Source: a virus. From it: a stretch of DNA of 31,335 nt. The stretch's first letter is position 1. The number at the start of each line of letters is the position of its first letter. The position numbers were made by a program, and so were the translations under genes. The notes under the pieces are model-generated. The model had not been told where the DNA came from. It saw nothing but the letters and a program-made list of their open reading frames with translations, and did no database searches. Below are positions 7,242 through 14,263 of this stretch, one piece after another. Location: positions 1-31,335 of the IMG/VR virus record IMGVR_UViG_3300049855_000300. One strand, written 5' to 3'.

Positions 7242-7838
7242 TTACTCCTTCTTGGATTCAGTGGTGGTGCTGTTGTTGGCGCGCTCCTTGAGAGCGTCCA
7301 TAAGGCCGACCTTGGAGAGAAGGGCTTCCTTCTCGGCTTCGGTCAGTGGTGCGAACGCGGCGCGCAGGGCGTCGATTCCGTTGGTGGCTGCTGCGGTCAT
7401 GGCGGCGACAAGCTCCGGTGAGGGTTCGATGGTGGTGACTTCCAGGCGCTTGATCGTGACGGATTCTTTCTTGCCGCGCGTGGCGTTGAGTGACAGCACG
7501 ATGTCCTTGGGGATATGCGACAGGTGCGAGATACGGATGCCGCCGACTGCCACGCCGCCGAACTTCACGTTCGGGTTGTTGTAGATTGTGGCGCTCTTGC
7601 CGACCCACGCTGCGCCGTCCTCGCCCCAGGCGAAGATCAGAACCTTGCGGCTCGACTTGCCGGGCTTCCACGGCCTGCCGTTGTCGCCGCGGTAGCCGAC
7701 GACGACGGGCTGGTCGTCGGTGCCGCGGGTGACGCTGGTGATGCGTATGGTGATCGGGCCGCTGAGAAGCGAGTCGGCGTTAAGCTGATCGCTCTTGGGG
7801 ATGATGGTGTCGCTGAGATTGGAAACGTCACTCGACAT
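7242..7838 (-). CDS. Conserved phage recombination-block protein, 198 aa
   Basis: Resembles a protein commonly found beside RecE-like exonucleases and SSBs in phages of high-GC proteobacteria; no activity is established to my knowledge. Features include LSDTIIPKSDQLNADSL near the start, a central beta-rich part (VLIFAWGEDGAAWVGKSATIY, FGGVAVGGIRISHLSHI) and a helical Ala/Glu-rich C-terminus ending in a charged tail. The start overlaps the exonuclease stop by 11 nt. Position suggests a nucleic-acid-binding or annealing partner of the exonuclease. That is inference only. Confidence 0.8.
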   Translation of the reverse strand: MSSDVSNLSDTIIPKSDQLNADSLLSGPITIRITSVTRGTDDQPVVVGYRGDNGRPWKPGKSSRKVLIFAWGEDGAAWVGKSATIYNNPNVKFGGVAVGGIRISHLSHIPKDIVLSLNATRGKKESVTIKRLEVTTIEPSPELVAAMTAAATNGIDALRAAFAPLTEAEKEALLSKVGLMDALKERANNSTTTESKKE

Positions 7839-8637
7839 AGCCGATCTCCACGATCTCGTCGTCGTTTCGCGTGACCCACGGCGGCAGGTCGAGCGATGCG
7901 GGTTCGATGCTGTAGGCAGGCCACACGCCGCTGCGCAGGCACTCGGAGTAGGTGTTGAGCGCCTGGCGGTAGTCGCGGCGACCGCGGCTCACGAACGCAT
8001 CGCTGGCGCGGAACACCTGCACGGCGAACGGCGGCGTTTTCTCGACCGCGATGAAGTAGAAGTTCTCGCGCCGTGCGCCAGCCCAGCCCATGACGTCGAG
8101 GTAGAACGCGGCCTGCTGGTGGTAGCGGTAGGCATAGGCGGCGCGCATGAAGTGGTCGCTGCTGGCGTCGATGGTGGACTTGACATCGATGATGTTCGCG
8201 CCCGAGGTGTAGTCGGGGCGGCAACGAACGGCGACTCCGGTTTCCGGGTCGGTGGTGAACACGGACTGTTCGGCCATGCCGTCGCAGAGCAGTTCGGCGG
8301 CGAGAGGGTGTTCACGGACGGCTTGCTGGATTTGCAGCAGGCGATCCATTTCGTCCTGGGTGATGCAGGTTTTCCCGGCGTTGGCGGCGTGGAACTGCGC
8401 AGACAGTTCCTTGTCGATGGTGCGGCGCATGTCGAACTTCGGCATGACGACATACTCACGCGCGAAGCGTTCGGGTTCCAGCACGGCGCAATGGATGTTG
8501 GTGCCTTCGCGCATGGCTGGTGTTTCTTCGCGGTATCCGTTGATGTAGGCCTGGTAGTGCGCGGGCGTTTTGTTGGCGATCACGGCGAGGCCGCTGTGGC
8601 TGACGCTCGGATGCTGGTGATAGGTTGCGTTGTCCAT
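7828..8637 (-). CDS. PD-(D/E)XK exonuclease, RecE-like (DUF3799 type), 269 aa
   Basis: Likely a 5'-3' dsDNA exonuclease that makes single-strand tails for phage recombination. Visible motifs are REGTNIHCAVLEPERF (G45, H49), AEQSVF (E123), RPDY with D142, IIDVKST with D151 and K153, and YHQQAAFYLDV (Q174/Q175). PD...DVK is the nuclease signature and the following Gln matches the helix motif of this family. Length fits the C-terminal nuclease domain of RecE. AGGAGT lies upstream of the ATG, directly after an intrinsic terminator. The SSB-like protein and the 198-aa protein downstream probably form the rest of the recombination module. Confidence 0.85.
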   Translation of the reverse strand: MDNATYHQHPSVSHSGLAVIANKTPAHYQAYINGYREETPAMREGTNIHCAVLEPERFAREYVVMPKFDMRRTIDKELSAQFHAANAGKTCITQDEMDRLLQIQQAVREHPLAAELLCDGMAEQSVFTTDPETGVAVRCRPDYTSGANIIDVKSTIDASSDHFMRAAYAYRYHQQAAFYLDVMGWAGARRENFYFIAVEKTPPFAVQVFRASDAFVSRGRRDYRQALNTYSECLRSGVWPAYSIEPASLDLPPWVTRNDDEIVEIGYVE

Positions 8638-8648
8638 ACGGACTCCTG

Positions 8649-8672
8649 AAAAAAGCGGGGCCGAAGCCCCGC
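8649..8672 (-). terminator. Intrinsic terminator or attenuator with UUCG loop
   Basis: On the minus strand GCGGGGC-TTCG-GCCCCGC is followed by six T residues (8654-8649). The UUCG tetraloop is exceptionally stable. It lies between the 76-aa gene and the exonuclease, and the T-run abuts the exonuclease ribosome binding site. Because the rest of the operon has no obvious promoter of its own, it probably acts as a partial terminator or a site of antitermination. Confidence 0.85.
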
Positions 8673-8678
8673 GGGGGA

Positions 8679-8909
8679 TTACTGGCCTGCGTCGAACGGG
8701 AGTTCTTGGCTTTGCGGCTCGGAGCCAGTGGTGACTTCCGCGGTGTCGTGGATGGTGATGCCAGCGCGCACGGCGTTGAGCAGTTCATCCAGCGGGACTT
8801 CGGTGGCTTCGATGTTCTGAGCGGCGAACTTGATCGCGGCCTTGGCTGTCTTGGCCTTGACGAGAACGGGATTGCTGGTGTCGCTGACGGAAACGCTGAA
8901 AACCTTCAT
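8679..8909 (-). CDS. Small acidic early protein, 76 aa
   Basis: First gene of the leftward replication/recombination operon; not recognised. It has a beta-strand-like start (MKVFSVSVSD), an Ala/Lys-rich helix (VLVKAKTAKAAIKFAAQNI), then an acidic part ending in ELPFDAGQ. AGGAA lies upstream of the ATG. It is followed directly by the UUCG-loop terminator, so it would be the most strongly expressed gene of the operon if termination is efficient. The abundance and position suggest a small regulatory or takeover protein, but there is no direct evidence. Confidence 0.65.
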   Translation of the reverse strand: MKVFSVSVSDTSNPVLVKAKTAKAAIKFAAQNIEATEVPLDELLNAVRAGITIHDTAEVTTGSEPQSQELPFDAGQ

Positions 8910-8950
8910 GGGTAGTTCCTGTTGAGCCAGCCGGGGTGGCTGGGCAGTTC

Positions 8951-8979
8951 ATTAGGCAGGATTCCCTGGGGCTTGTCAA
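8951..8979 (-). promoter_or_regulatory. Leftward promoter of the replication operon
   Basis: On the minus strand TTGACA (8979-8974, perfect -35) is separated by 17 bp from CCTAAT (8956-8951, 4 of 6 matches to the -10 consensus). It lies 42 nt upstream of the first leftward ATG. A weaker rightward promoter (TTGTCA near 8973 with TAACTA near 8995) may overlap it. Confidence 0.65.
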
Positions 8980-8985
8980 TAGCTG

Positions 8986-8999
8986 AGTTATGTGTAACT
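8986..8999. promoter_or_regulatory. Operator-like palindrome AGTTA-tgtg-TAACT
   Basis: Perfect 5-bp arms around a 4-bp centre lie just upstream of the leftward -35 box and over the possible rightward -10. The position between divergent operons fits a repressor or activator site. The neighbouring small HTH-like protein is a candidate ligand, by inference. Confidence 0.45.
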
Positions 9000-9032
9000 A
9001 TGCAGGCTCCGAACTATATTGGACAACAACGG

Positions 9033-9236
9033 ATGAACGCTCAGCTTCCCCCGCCGCGCCGCCAGGTGATCCAGGCGCGCCGCGATGAAATCTTCCGGCT
9101 TCGCGGCCTTGGCTACTCGCACCTGGAGATCAGCCGCATGATCTCGCCCCAGGTAACTCCGCAGCGCATCGGTCAGGTGCTTCGCAAGCCGCGACTGCTC
9201 AAGGCCAGCAAGAACAAAAACACCAAGAAGGTGTGA
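9033..9236 (+). CDS. Small HTH-like protein, 67 aa
   Basis: First gene of the rightward operon. After a basic start it shows RRDEIFRLRGLGYSHLEI followed by SRMISPQVTPQRIGQVLRK, which reads as helix-turn-helix with a recognition helix, then a Lys-rich tail. It may be a small DNA-binding regulator of the divergent promoters. Ribosome binding sites are weak; an in-frame ATG at 9000 would give 78 aa but would lie at the probable transcription start. Its TGA (9234-9236) overlaps a GTG of the HNH frame. Confidence 0.65.
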   Translation: MNAQLPPPRRQVIQARRDEIFRLRGLGYSHLEISRMISPQVTPQRIGQVLRKPRLLKASKNKNTKKV

Positions 9237-9238
9237 AA

Positions 9239-9628
9239 GTGAAATCTTGCTGCGTTGAAGGCTGCTCAAAACTTGGGAACGATGCAATGGGCGCGTGCGG
9301 TATGCACGCGCAGCGTTACAGGCGGCACGGCGACTACTCTTTTGTGACGGATGAAAAAACTCGTCGCGCCAACAACAGGGCTGCGCAGCCTCGGCTTGGA
9401 ACCGCAAAGGGGACGACTTACAAAAAGATGTTCGGAAAGCACGAACATCGCGTTATCGCTGAGAATGTCCTTGGACGCAAGCTTGTGCATGGTGAGGTTG
9501 TTCACCACTTAGACGGCAACAAGCACAATAACGACCCAGCAAACTTGTCGGTCATGACGCAATCGGATCATATTCGGTTGCACTTTGGGGAAATGATGTT
9601 GGAGCGAAAAGCCAAGAGGGGGTATTAA
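9239..9628 (+). CDS. HNH endonuclease (homing-type), 129 aa
   Basis: An HNH nuclease of the type found as free-standing homing endonucleases in phages. The N-terminus has a Cys/His zinc-binding part (CCVEGC...ACGMHAQRYRRHGDY). The nuclease core is HRVIAENVLGRKL, EVVHHLDGNKHNN with the HH pair, and PANLSVMTQSDHIRLH. GTG at 9239 is chosen because AGAAGG lies 7 nt upstream; GTG at 9233 is the alternative. Its stop is directly followed by the helicase gene, whose Walker A codons carry a 4-nt insertion. A mobile nuclease next to a damaged conserved motif is suggestive but not proof of cause. Confidence 0.85.
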   Translation: MKSCCVEGCSKLGNDAMGACGMHAQRYRRHGDYSFVTDEKTRRANNRAAQPRLGTAKGTTYKKMFGKHEHRVIAENVLGRKLVHGEVVHHLDGNKHNNDPANLSVMTQSDHIRLHFGEMMLERKAKRGY

Positions 9629-9629
9629 G

Positions 9630-11088
9630 TTGGAGCTTAGGCCTTATCAGCAGCAGGGGCTTGCAGACATTCGGAAGGAAATTGCCGCTGGTCAGCGCAG
9701 GGTGCTGTATGTCCTGCCGACTGGCGGCGGTTAGCAAGACTGTCCTGTTCTCCCGCGTAGCGAACAACGTATCGGCGCGCGGCAAGCGGGTCGGCATCTT
9801 CGCGCACCGCGTTGAACTGCTCGACCAGATCAGCCGCACACTGGACGGCTTCGGCGTTGCGCACGGTCGCATCGACGCCGACACCCGGCGCGTGAGCGAT
9901 CATGGCGTACAGGTGGTGTCTGCCGCGACGTACTCTCGCCGGATCAATTCGATGCCGATCTTCGACGTCGGCATAATCGACGAGGCCCACCACGTTAAGC
10001 CGGACAACACCTGGCACCGCTGCATGATGAACAGCGAGAATGCGGTGTGGCTCGGAGTCACCGCGACACCGCAGCGTTTGGACGGCACCGGACTCGGGCA
10101 GTCGTTCACGACGATGGTGCAAGGCCCAGGCCCGCGCGAACTGATTGAGGCTGGATACCTGTCGAAGTATGTGGCGTTCGCGCCGCCGTGCCGAGTTGAC
10201 CTGTCGAGCCTGCGAACGGTGGCTGGCGACTACAACCTGAGCGACTTGGCGCAAGCGGTCGATGTCCCTTCGATCACTGGTGACGCTGTAGCGCACTACC
10301 GCAAGCACCTGGACGGAAGGCCAGCGATTGCGTTCTGCGTGTCGGTCGCTCACGCGCAGCACGTTGCCGATCATTTTCGGTACGCAGGCTATAGCGCCAA
10401 GAGCATCGATGGGAGCATGGATAAGCAGGTTCGGGCCGAGATAATGGCCGAGTTCCGCGCGGGCGACCTGCAAGTGCTGACAAGCTGCGAGATCGTGAGC
10501 GAGGGTCTGGACGTACCTGGCGTCCACGGAGCGATCCTGCTTCGGCCCACGCAGTCGCTTGGCTTGTATATGCAGCAGGTAGGCCGCGCGCTGCGCCTGT
10601 GCGACGGTAAGGATCGCGCGATCATCCTCGACCATGCTGGCAACACCAGCCGCCACGGACTGCCTGACGATCACCGTGAGTGGTCGCTGGAGGACAGGCC
10701 TAAGCGCAAGAAGGGCGACGGATGCGAAACGGTCAAGCAATGCCGCAGTTGCTACGCAGCCTATAGCTCCGATCTTAGCGCCTGCCCTGAGTGCGGCTAC
10801 GCGGAGCCTGGGTCGAAGCCGCGTGAGATCGAACTACGGGAAGGTGAACTGGTCGAGGTTACGAGCCGTGCTGAAGCGATGCGCAGGCAGGGGCAAGCGA
10901 GTTCGCTGGCTGAGCTTATGGCGCAGGGGAACAGCAAGCATCGCGCGCTTCATATCCTGGCTGCGCGCGCGCAGAAAGAAATGTTGCGGAACCGTGTACT
11001 AGAACTGGTGCCGCACATAAACCCGCAGGCCCTATTTCGCATGAAGCCAGCGGAACTGAAGGAACTGATCGCGGAGATTGAGCAATGA
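9630..11088 (+). pseudogene. SF2 DEAD/DEAH helicase disrupted in Walker A (4-nt insertion)
   Basis: The reading frame from TTG at 9630 (GAGGGGG 7 nt upstream) gives LRPYQQQGLADIRKEI...RVLYVLPTGGG and then TAG at 9732-9734. The homologous sequence KTVLFSRVANN resumes in the +1 frame at 9736. Removing 4 nt (TTAG or TAGC within 9731-9735) restores PTGGGKTVLFS and one 484-codon frame. Downstream motifs are intact: IIDEAHH, GVTATPQR, EGLDVPG and QQVGRALR, then a CxxC...CxxC zinc-like pair near residues 360-380. The family resembles phage SF2 helicases such as UvsW-like proteins. As written it makes only a 34-aa peptide or a protein lacking the P-loop. A sequencing error is the main alternative. 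Confidence 0.85.
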
Positions 11089-11300
11089 ACCCGCGCGACT
11101 TCGACGCCGACATCACGCGCATCGTTGACGAGGTGCGCGCAGCAGGCGGCACGGTGACTGGGATTTACATAGAGCGCGCTGACGGCCAGGTGCTAGGCCG
11201 CAAGCCGAAGGATGATGCTGTAGTCGTGAGCGCGGAACGCTACTTGGAAATGCGCCGCTATGGTGCGGGCATAGTGATCGGAAGGAAGCCTAAGAAATGA
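11085..11300 (+). CDS. Hypothetical protein, 71 aa
   Basis: Not recognised. Starts within the helicase stop (ATGA) and ends in an overlap with the next start, so it is a real member of the translation-coupled chain. The N-terminal half is an acidic helix (DADITRIVDEVRAAGG), followed by a beta-hairpin-like GIYIERADGQVLGRK and a basic end. The small alpha/beta make-up with a basic tail could suit a DNA-associated accessory protein. Confidence 0.65.
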   Translation: MNPRDFDADITRIVDEVRAAGGTVTGIYIERADGQVLGRKPKDDAVVVSAERYLEMRRYGAGIVIGRKPKK

Positions 11301-11890
11301 AGGTACTGGTGGCGTGTGAGTATTCTGGCCGTGTGCGCGATGCGTTTATCCGTATGGGGCATGATGCGATGTCGTGCGACCTACTGCCGACAGACTCGCC
11401 TGGGCCGCACTACCAAGGCGATGTTTTCGACATCATCGGCCAAGGATGGGACTTGATGATCGCGCATCCACCATGCACCTACTTGTCGGTGAGTGGCCTG
11501 CATTGGAACAAGCGCGACAGCGCGCGCGCGGAAAAGACCGAGCAGGCATTGGAGTTCGTCAGGATGCTGCTTTCGGCAGACATTCCGCGCATTGCGCTTG
11601 AGAATCCGATCTCTTGCATTTCATCGCGCATTCGCAGGCCTGATCAGATCATCCAGCCGTGGCAGTTCGGCCATGATGCCAGCAAGTCAACCTGCCTTTG
11701 GCTCAAGAGTCTGCCGCTGCTGAAACCGACCGGCCTCGTTCCTGGGCGCATGGTGGGCGGTAAGGCTCGCTGGGCGAATCAGACCGACAGCGGGCAGAAC
11801 CGCCTTGGGCCGTCAGAAGATCGCTGGAAGATTCGCAGCACGACCTACCAAGGGATCGCTGAAGCAATGGCAAAACAGTGGGGCTGCTAG
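11297..11890 (+). CDS. C5-cytosine methyltransferase-like protein, 197 aa
   Basis: Resembles the small phage family related to DNA (cytosine-5) methyltransferases. The start MKVLVACEYSGRVRDAF fits the AdoMet-binding motif I. Asp in SCDLLPTD fits the acidic loop that follows. HPPCTYLSVSG carries a PPC in the place of the catalytic PCQ loop (C60). LENPIS (E102-P104) matches the ENV motif. It is much shorter than cellular C5-MTases (300-400 aa) and shows no separate target-recognition domain, so sequence specificity is unknown. It could protect phage DNA from restriction. Its start overlaps the preceding stop (ATGA) and its TAG overlaps the next GTG. Confidence 0.7.
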   Translation: MKVLVACEYSGRVRDAFIRMGHDAMSCDLLPTDSPGPHYQGDVFDIIGQGWDLMIAHPPCTYLSVSGLHWNKRDSARAEKTEQALEFVRMLLSADIPRIALENPISCISSRIRRPDQIIQPWQFGHDASKSTCLWLKSLPLLKPTGLVPGRMVGGKARWANQTDSGQNRLGPSEDRWKIRSTTYQGIAEAMAKQWGC

Positions 11891-12333
11891 TGAGCCAGGA
11901 TTCCGAACACACCCTGATGAATGAAATCCGCGTGGCGCTTTCACGCGGCGACACACGGCTGTTTCGCCAGAACAGCGGCGAGGGTTGGACTGGGCAGGCC
12001 ATTCGCTTGCCTGACGGGTCGGTGCTGATCAAGAATCCACGCCGCCTGATCGCGGGGTTTCCAGGCCTGGCCGACCTTGGCGGCTGGCGCACGGTGACGG
12101 TGCGCAGGGACATGGTGGGCCGCAAGCTGGCGGTGTACGTCGCGGTCGAGGTCAAGACGAAGAAGGGCAGGGCGACTGCGGCGCAGGACGGGTTTCTGGA
12201 GGCGGTGGTCGCGGCTGGCGGCATTGCCGCGGTGGCGCGCTCGGTCGGAGAGGCGCGCGCGGCGATGGAAGTGCTTGACAAGACTTTGGAGCCGTGCGTA
12301 AATAGCATACCAACGGAAAGGAAGCAGGTATGA
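11890..12333 (+). CDS. VRR-NUC domain nuclease, 147 aa
   Basis: A stand-alone VRR-NUC nuclease of the PD-(D/E)XK superfamily. It shows an N-terminal helix with NEIRVALS, FRQNSGEGW, then AGFPGLADLGG with the metal-binding Asp, VEVKTKKGRAT (the ExK pair) and QDGFLEAVVAAGGIAAVARSVGEA, the family's C-terminal block. Stand-alone members are reported to act on branched DNA such as Holliday junctions, so junction resolution during phage recombination is plausible. The GTG start at 11890 overlaps the preceding TAG (TAGTG). An ATG at 11878 would overlap more and extend by only four residues. Confidence 0.8.
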   Translation: MSQDSEHTLMNEIRVALSRGDTRLFRQNSGEGWTGQAIRLPDGSVLIKNPRRLIAGFPGLADLGGWRTVTVRRDMVGRKLAVYVAVEVKTKKGRATAAQDGFLEAVVAAGGIAAVARSVGEARAAMEVLDKTLEPCVNSIPTERKQV

Positions 12334-12515
12334 ACGAGAACTACGACTGGGATTTGCAGCTACGCGGCCTGGTGAGGCGCTCCTACCTTCGCGGCGCGCA
12401 GCGGGGGCTGCTGGAAGCGCGCGCGCTGACGGCGCTGAAGGTGGCGTTCGTGTTCGTGTGTGGGGTGGTGTTCGGAATCATCGTTGGGCTTTGGCTGACG
12501 GGGTGGTTGCCGTGA
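12330..12515 (+). CDS. Small single-pass membrane protein, 61 aa
   Basis: Not recognised. Polar, Arg-rich N-terminal 33 residues are followed by one strong membrane helix (ALKVAFVFVCGVVFGIIVGLWL) near the C-terminus. With positive charges before the helix, an N-in orientation is expected. AGGAAGCAGGT precedes the ATG, which overlaps the previous stop. It could be a holin-like or superinfection-related inner-membrane protein, but nothing specific supports either. Confidence 0.65.
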   Translation: MNENYDWDLQLRGLVRRSYLRGAQRGLLEARALTALKVAFVFVCGVVFGIIVGLWLTGWLP

Positions 12516-12832
12516 CCCTCCGCGACCGATGCAAGGAGTTGGTGCGGGAGTGGCTGGAGGTTGCAGAAGATGAAAACTACTGCCTATGGGACGTAGGCTA
12601 CAGCCGAGCCAAATCTAGCGATGCCGGCGCCCTCCAAGCAGCCATGGAGGCCACCGAGGGCGAGGCGTTGGATGCTGCGCGGTATCGGTGGCTGCGGGAT
12701 GCGGCCAAGACTACTGACTTCGACTTGCCGCGATGGACTGTTGCCAGAGAGGAAAGCGGGTGGGGCAACACCTACCGAGGCGATGCGCTAGACGCCGCCA
12801 TTGACGCCGCAATGAAGGAGAGCAAGCCGTGA
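12512..12832 (+). CDS. Hypothetical phage protein with DAARYRWLRD motif, 106 aa
   Basis: The motif ALDAARYRWLRDAAK and the end DALDAAIDAAMKESKP belong to a widespread group of small phage proteins of unknown function in high-GC proteobacteria. GTG at 12512 overlaps the preceding stop region (GTGA), which is preferred to the ATG at 12458 inside the membrane-protein gene. The N-terminus is helical and acidic (RCKELVREWLEVAEDE). No catalytic residues are apparent. Confidence 0.65.
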   Translation: MTLRDRCKELVREWLEVAEDENYCLWDVGYSRAKSSDAGALQAAMEATEGEALDAARYRWLRDAAKTTDFDLPRWTVAREESGWGNTYRGDALDAAIDAAMKESKP

Positions 12833-13071
12833 CCCCCATTAAGTTCCCGCAACAGAATGTCGTGTTCGCTGAGAATCAGCCCGAGTATCTGCCGCTGCCT
12901 GCCTACATCACGCCGGACAGGCAGGAAGTGACCGCCTGCTGGGGCATGTCTTGGCGAGAGCGAATCCGCGTCCTGCTCACTGGCCGCGTGTACGTCACGC
13001 TGCTGACGTTTGGCAAGCCGCTGACGCCTTCTATTGTGTCCACCGAGTTCACCGGGGAGAGCAATCCGTGA
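12829..13071 (+). CDS. Hypothetical phage protein, 80 aa
   Basis: Not functionally known. MTPIKFPQQNVVFAENQPEY, LPLPAY and ACWGMSWRERIRVLLTGRVYV form a pattern I recall from many phages and prophages of pseudomonads and xanthomonads. It has aromatic residues and one amphipathic, possibly membrane-associated segment in the second half (IRVLLTGRVYVTLLTFG). GTG start overlaps the preceding stop (GTGA), and the stop overlaps the next GTG. Confidence 0.65.
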   Translation: MTPIKFPQQNVVFAENQPEYLPLPAYITPDRQEVTACWGMSWRERIRVLLTGRVYVTLLTFGKPLTPSIVSTEFTGESNP

Positions 13072-13196
13072 GCGACCTATTCCGAAGAATCGTGCGCCAG
13101 TGGCACACCGACAGGGCGTGGGCTGCGCTTCACCATCGAAACCACGCGCTTGCTGACTACCGCTTCGCCAAGGCAACGCAAAGGAGCAAGCCGTGA
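13068..13196 (+). CDS. Small basic protein, 42 aa
   Basis: Not recognised. GTG at 13068 lies in a GTGA overlap with the preceding stop, and TGA at 13194-13196 overlaps the next GTG. The peptide (VSDLFRRIVRQWHTDRAWAA, then HHRNHALADYRFAKATQ) is basic, with His and Arg clusters and probably one or two helices. Its place in an unbroken chain of 4-nt overlaps supports it despite its size. Confidence 0.55.
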   Translation: MSDLFRRIVRQWHTDRAWAALHHRNHALADYRFAKATQRSKP

Positions 13197-13495
13197 GCAG
13201 TGAAACGAAGTTGCCGGAGTTCCCGGTGATGCTCCGCAGGATGTGGTCGGGCGGAGAAGTGCAGCGCTGGATTGACGAGAACATCGAGCCACTGTGGAAC
13301 GCCCGCGCCGCCGTGGAGCAGGCCAGCGAGGGGGATGCTCTCACCGACGCAGCGACGGCATTGGTGGCGCTTATTGAAGGGCCAGGATGCTTGCGCTGGG
13401 AGGATGGGCGAGGCTTCCGAATAAAAGATACCGACGAGTGGGTCAGGTTCTACGTTGCAGCCAAGAACGCCACCCACCAAAAGAACGCCCAATGA
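13193..13495 (+). CDS. Hypothetical protein, 100 aa
   Basis: Not recognised. Begins with GTG in a GTGA overlap. It contains MLRRMWSGGEVQRWIDENI, an Ala-rich central helix (ALTDAATALVALIEG) and a basic/aromatic end. Composition is that of a soluble helical protein. Its stop overlaps the ATG of the next gene (ATGA). No motif points to an activity. Confidence 0.6.
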   Translation: MSSETKLPEFPVMLRRMWSGGEVQRWIDENIEPLWNARAAVEQASEGDALTDAATALVALIEGPGCLRWEDGRGFRIKDTDEWVRFYVAAKNATHQKNAQ

Positions 13496-13986
13496 CAATG
13501 ACCGATGAACAGGCGCTGGCGGTGTTGGATGCTTTCGCACGCTGTGCGCAGACTCAAGTTTGCTGTGGCAATACGGTAGGCGGCGGCATGGACGAAAATG
13601 GCGATGGGGAGCCGCCGTCATGCTGCGGCTACCCGTTTGGCGATGATGACCTACAGGCAGCCCGCGCCCACATAGCCGCCCGCCTGTCCGAGCAAGGGGC
13701 GGGGGGTGGTGGGGTGGATTACTGCCAGATGGATTGGTCGCCGCTGAATCAACACACAAAGCGGTGGACTTGCCGTGTATGCAAGAAGGTTAAGGATGCA
13801 AACTCGGCAGACGGGCACCCGCTAACTTGGTGTGCCGCCCCGCCCGCCGCCAGCGCCGGGGTGACGTCTGCGGCTGTGGCAATCGCTGACGCCTTCGGAT
13901 GGGGCTGGGGAGAGCTTGACGCGCCCACTCAGGCCGATTACGTCCGGGCTGCCCGCGCAGCACTCAGCGCGGCGAGGGGGGAGTGA
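13492..13986 (+). CDS. Hypothetical Cys-rich protein, 164 aa
   Basis: Not recognised. The N-terminal helix (DEQALAVLDAFARCA) is followed by two Cys-containing stretches: CCGNTVGG with PSCCGYPFG, then WTCRVCKKVKD with LTWCAAPP, which could bind one zinc ion. The C-terminus is Ala-rich (ADYVRAARAALSAARGE). ATG at 13492 overlaps the previous stop, which is preferred to a longer frame from 13387 buried in that gene. The next gene starts in a TGATG overlap. Confidence 0.6.
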   Translation: MTMTDEQALAVLDAFARCAQTQVCCGNTVGGGMDENGDGEPPSCCGYPFGDDDLQAARAHIAARLSEQGAGGGGVDYCQMDWSPLNQHTKRWTCRVCKKVKDANSADGHPLTWCAAPPAASAGVTSAAVAIADAFGWGWGELDAPTQADYVRAARAALSAARGE

Positions 13987-14123
13987 TGGAATACAGCGAA
14001 TGGGTGTGCGAGTTCTCGCCTGGCTTGTTCTGGCGTCCATACAAGGGGCAAGAGCCTTCCTTGTTTGGAAGGTGCTTCGACCGCCTGTGGCTTGGCTACA
14101 GGTGGACGCGGAGGCCGCTATGA
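13986..14123 (+). CDS. Small aromatic-rich protein, 45 aa
   Basis: Not recognised. ATG at 13986 is in a TGATG overlap with the preceding gene; TGA at 14121-14123 overlaps the next ATG. The peptide is rich in Trp, Phe, Tyr and Arg (MEYSEWVCEFSPGLFW ... LWLGYRWTRRPL). The coupled junctions at both ends are the main support. Confidence 0.5.
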   Translation: MEYSEWVCEFSPGLFWRPYKGQEPSLFGRCFDRLWLGYRWTRRPL

Positions 14124-14263
14124 AGCCACGCCTGGTCTTGGAACCCATCACCGGCAACCGCTGGGTCGCCACGACGGTCGGCGCGTACTTGCTGGCGTGG
14201 CTACCTGTGGTCTGCGTTGTGGCCGCGTTCGGCCTGGGCTACTTCGTGGGCCGCTGGCGCTGA
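14120..14263 (+). CDS. Small membrane protein, 47 aa
   Basis: Not recognised. ATGA overlap with the upstream gene. A short polar N-terminus (MKPRLVLEPITGNRW) is followed by one long hydrophobic helix (TTVGAYLLAWLPVVCVVAAF, continuing GLGYFVG) and a basic end RWR. It is the last gene of the rightward operon and overlaps the convergent L,D-transpeptidase-like gene by 25 nt. A lysis-related or membrane-modifying role is possible because of that location, but it is not shown. Confidence 0.6.
   Translation: MKPRLVLEPITGNRWVATTVGAYLLAWLPVVCVVAAFGLGYFVGRWR

Noticed and set aside
9721-9740. Programmed +1 frameshift at GGT TAG C making a full helicase
   Set aside because: It would insert an extra Ser into the P-loop (GGGSKT), destroying the GKT element; a 4-nt insertion or sequence error explains the data better.
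9637-10740. Long minus-strand frame (367 aa) antisense to the helicase
   Set aside because: Mirror of high-GC third-position bias; the + strand has clear helicase motifs.
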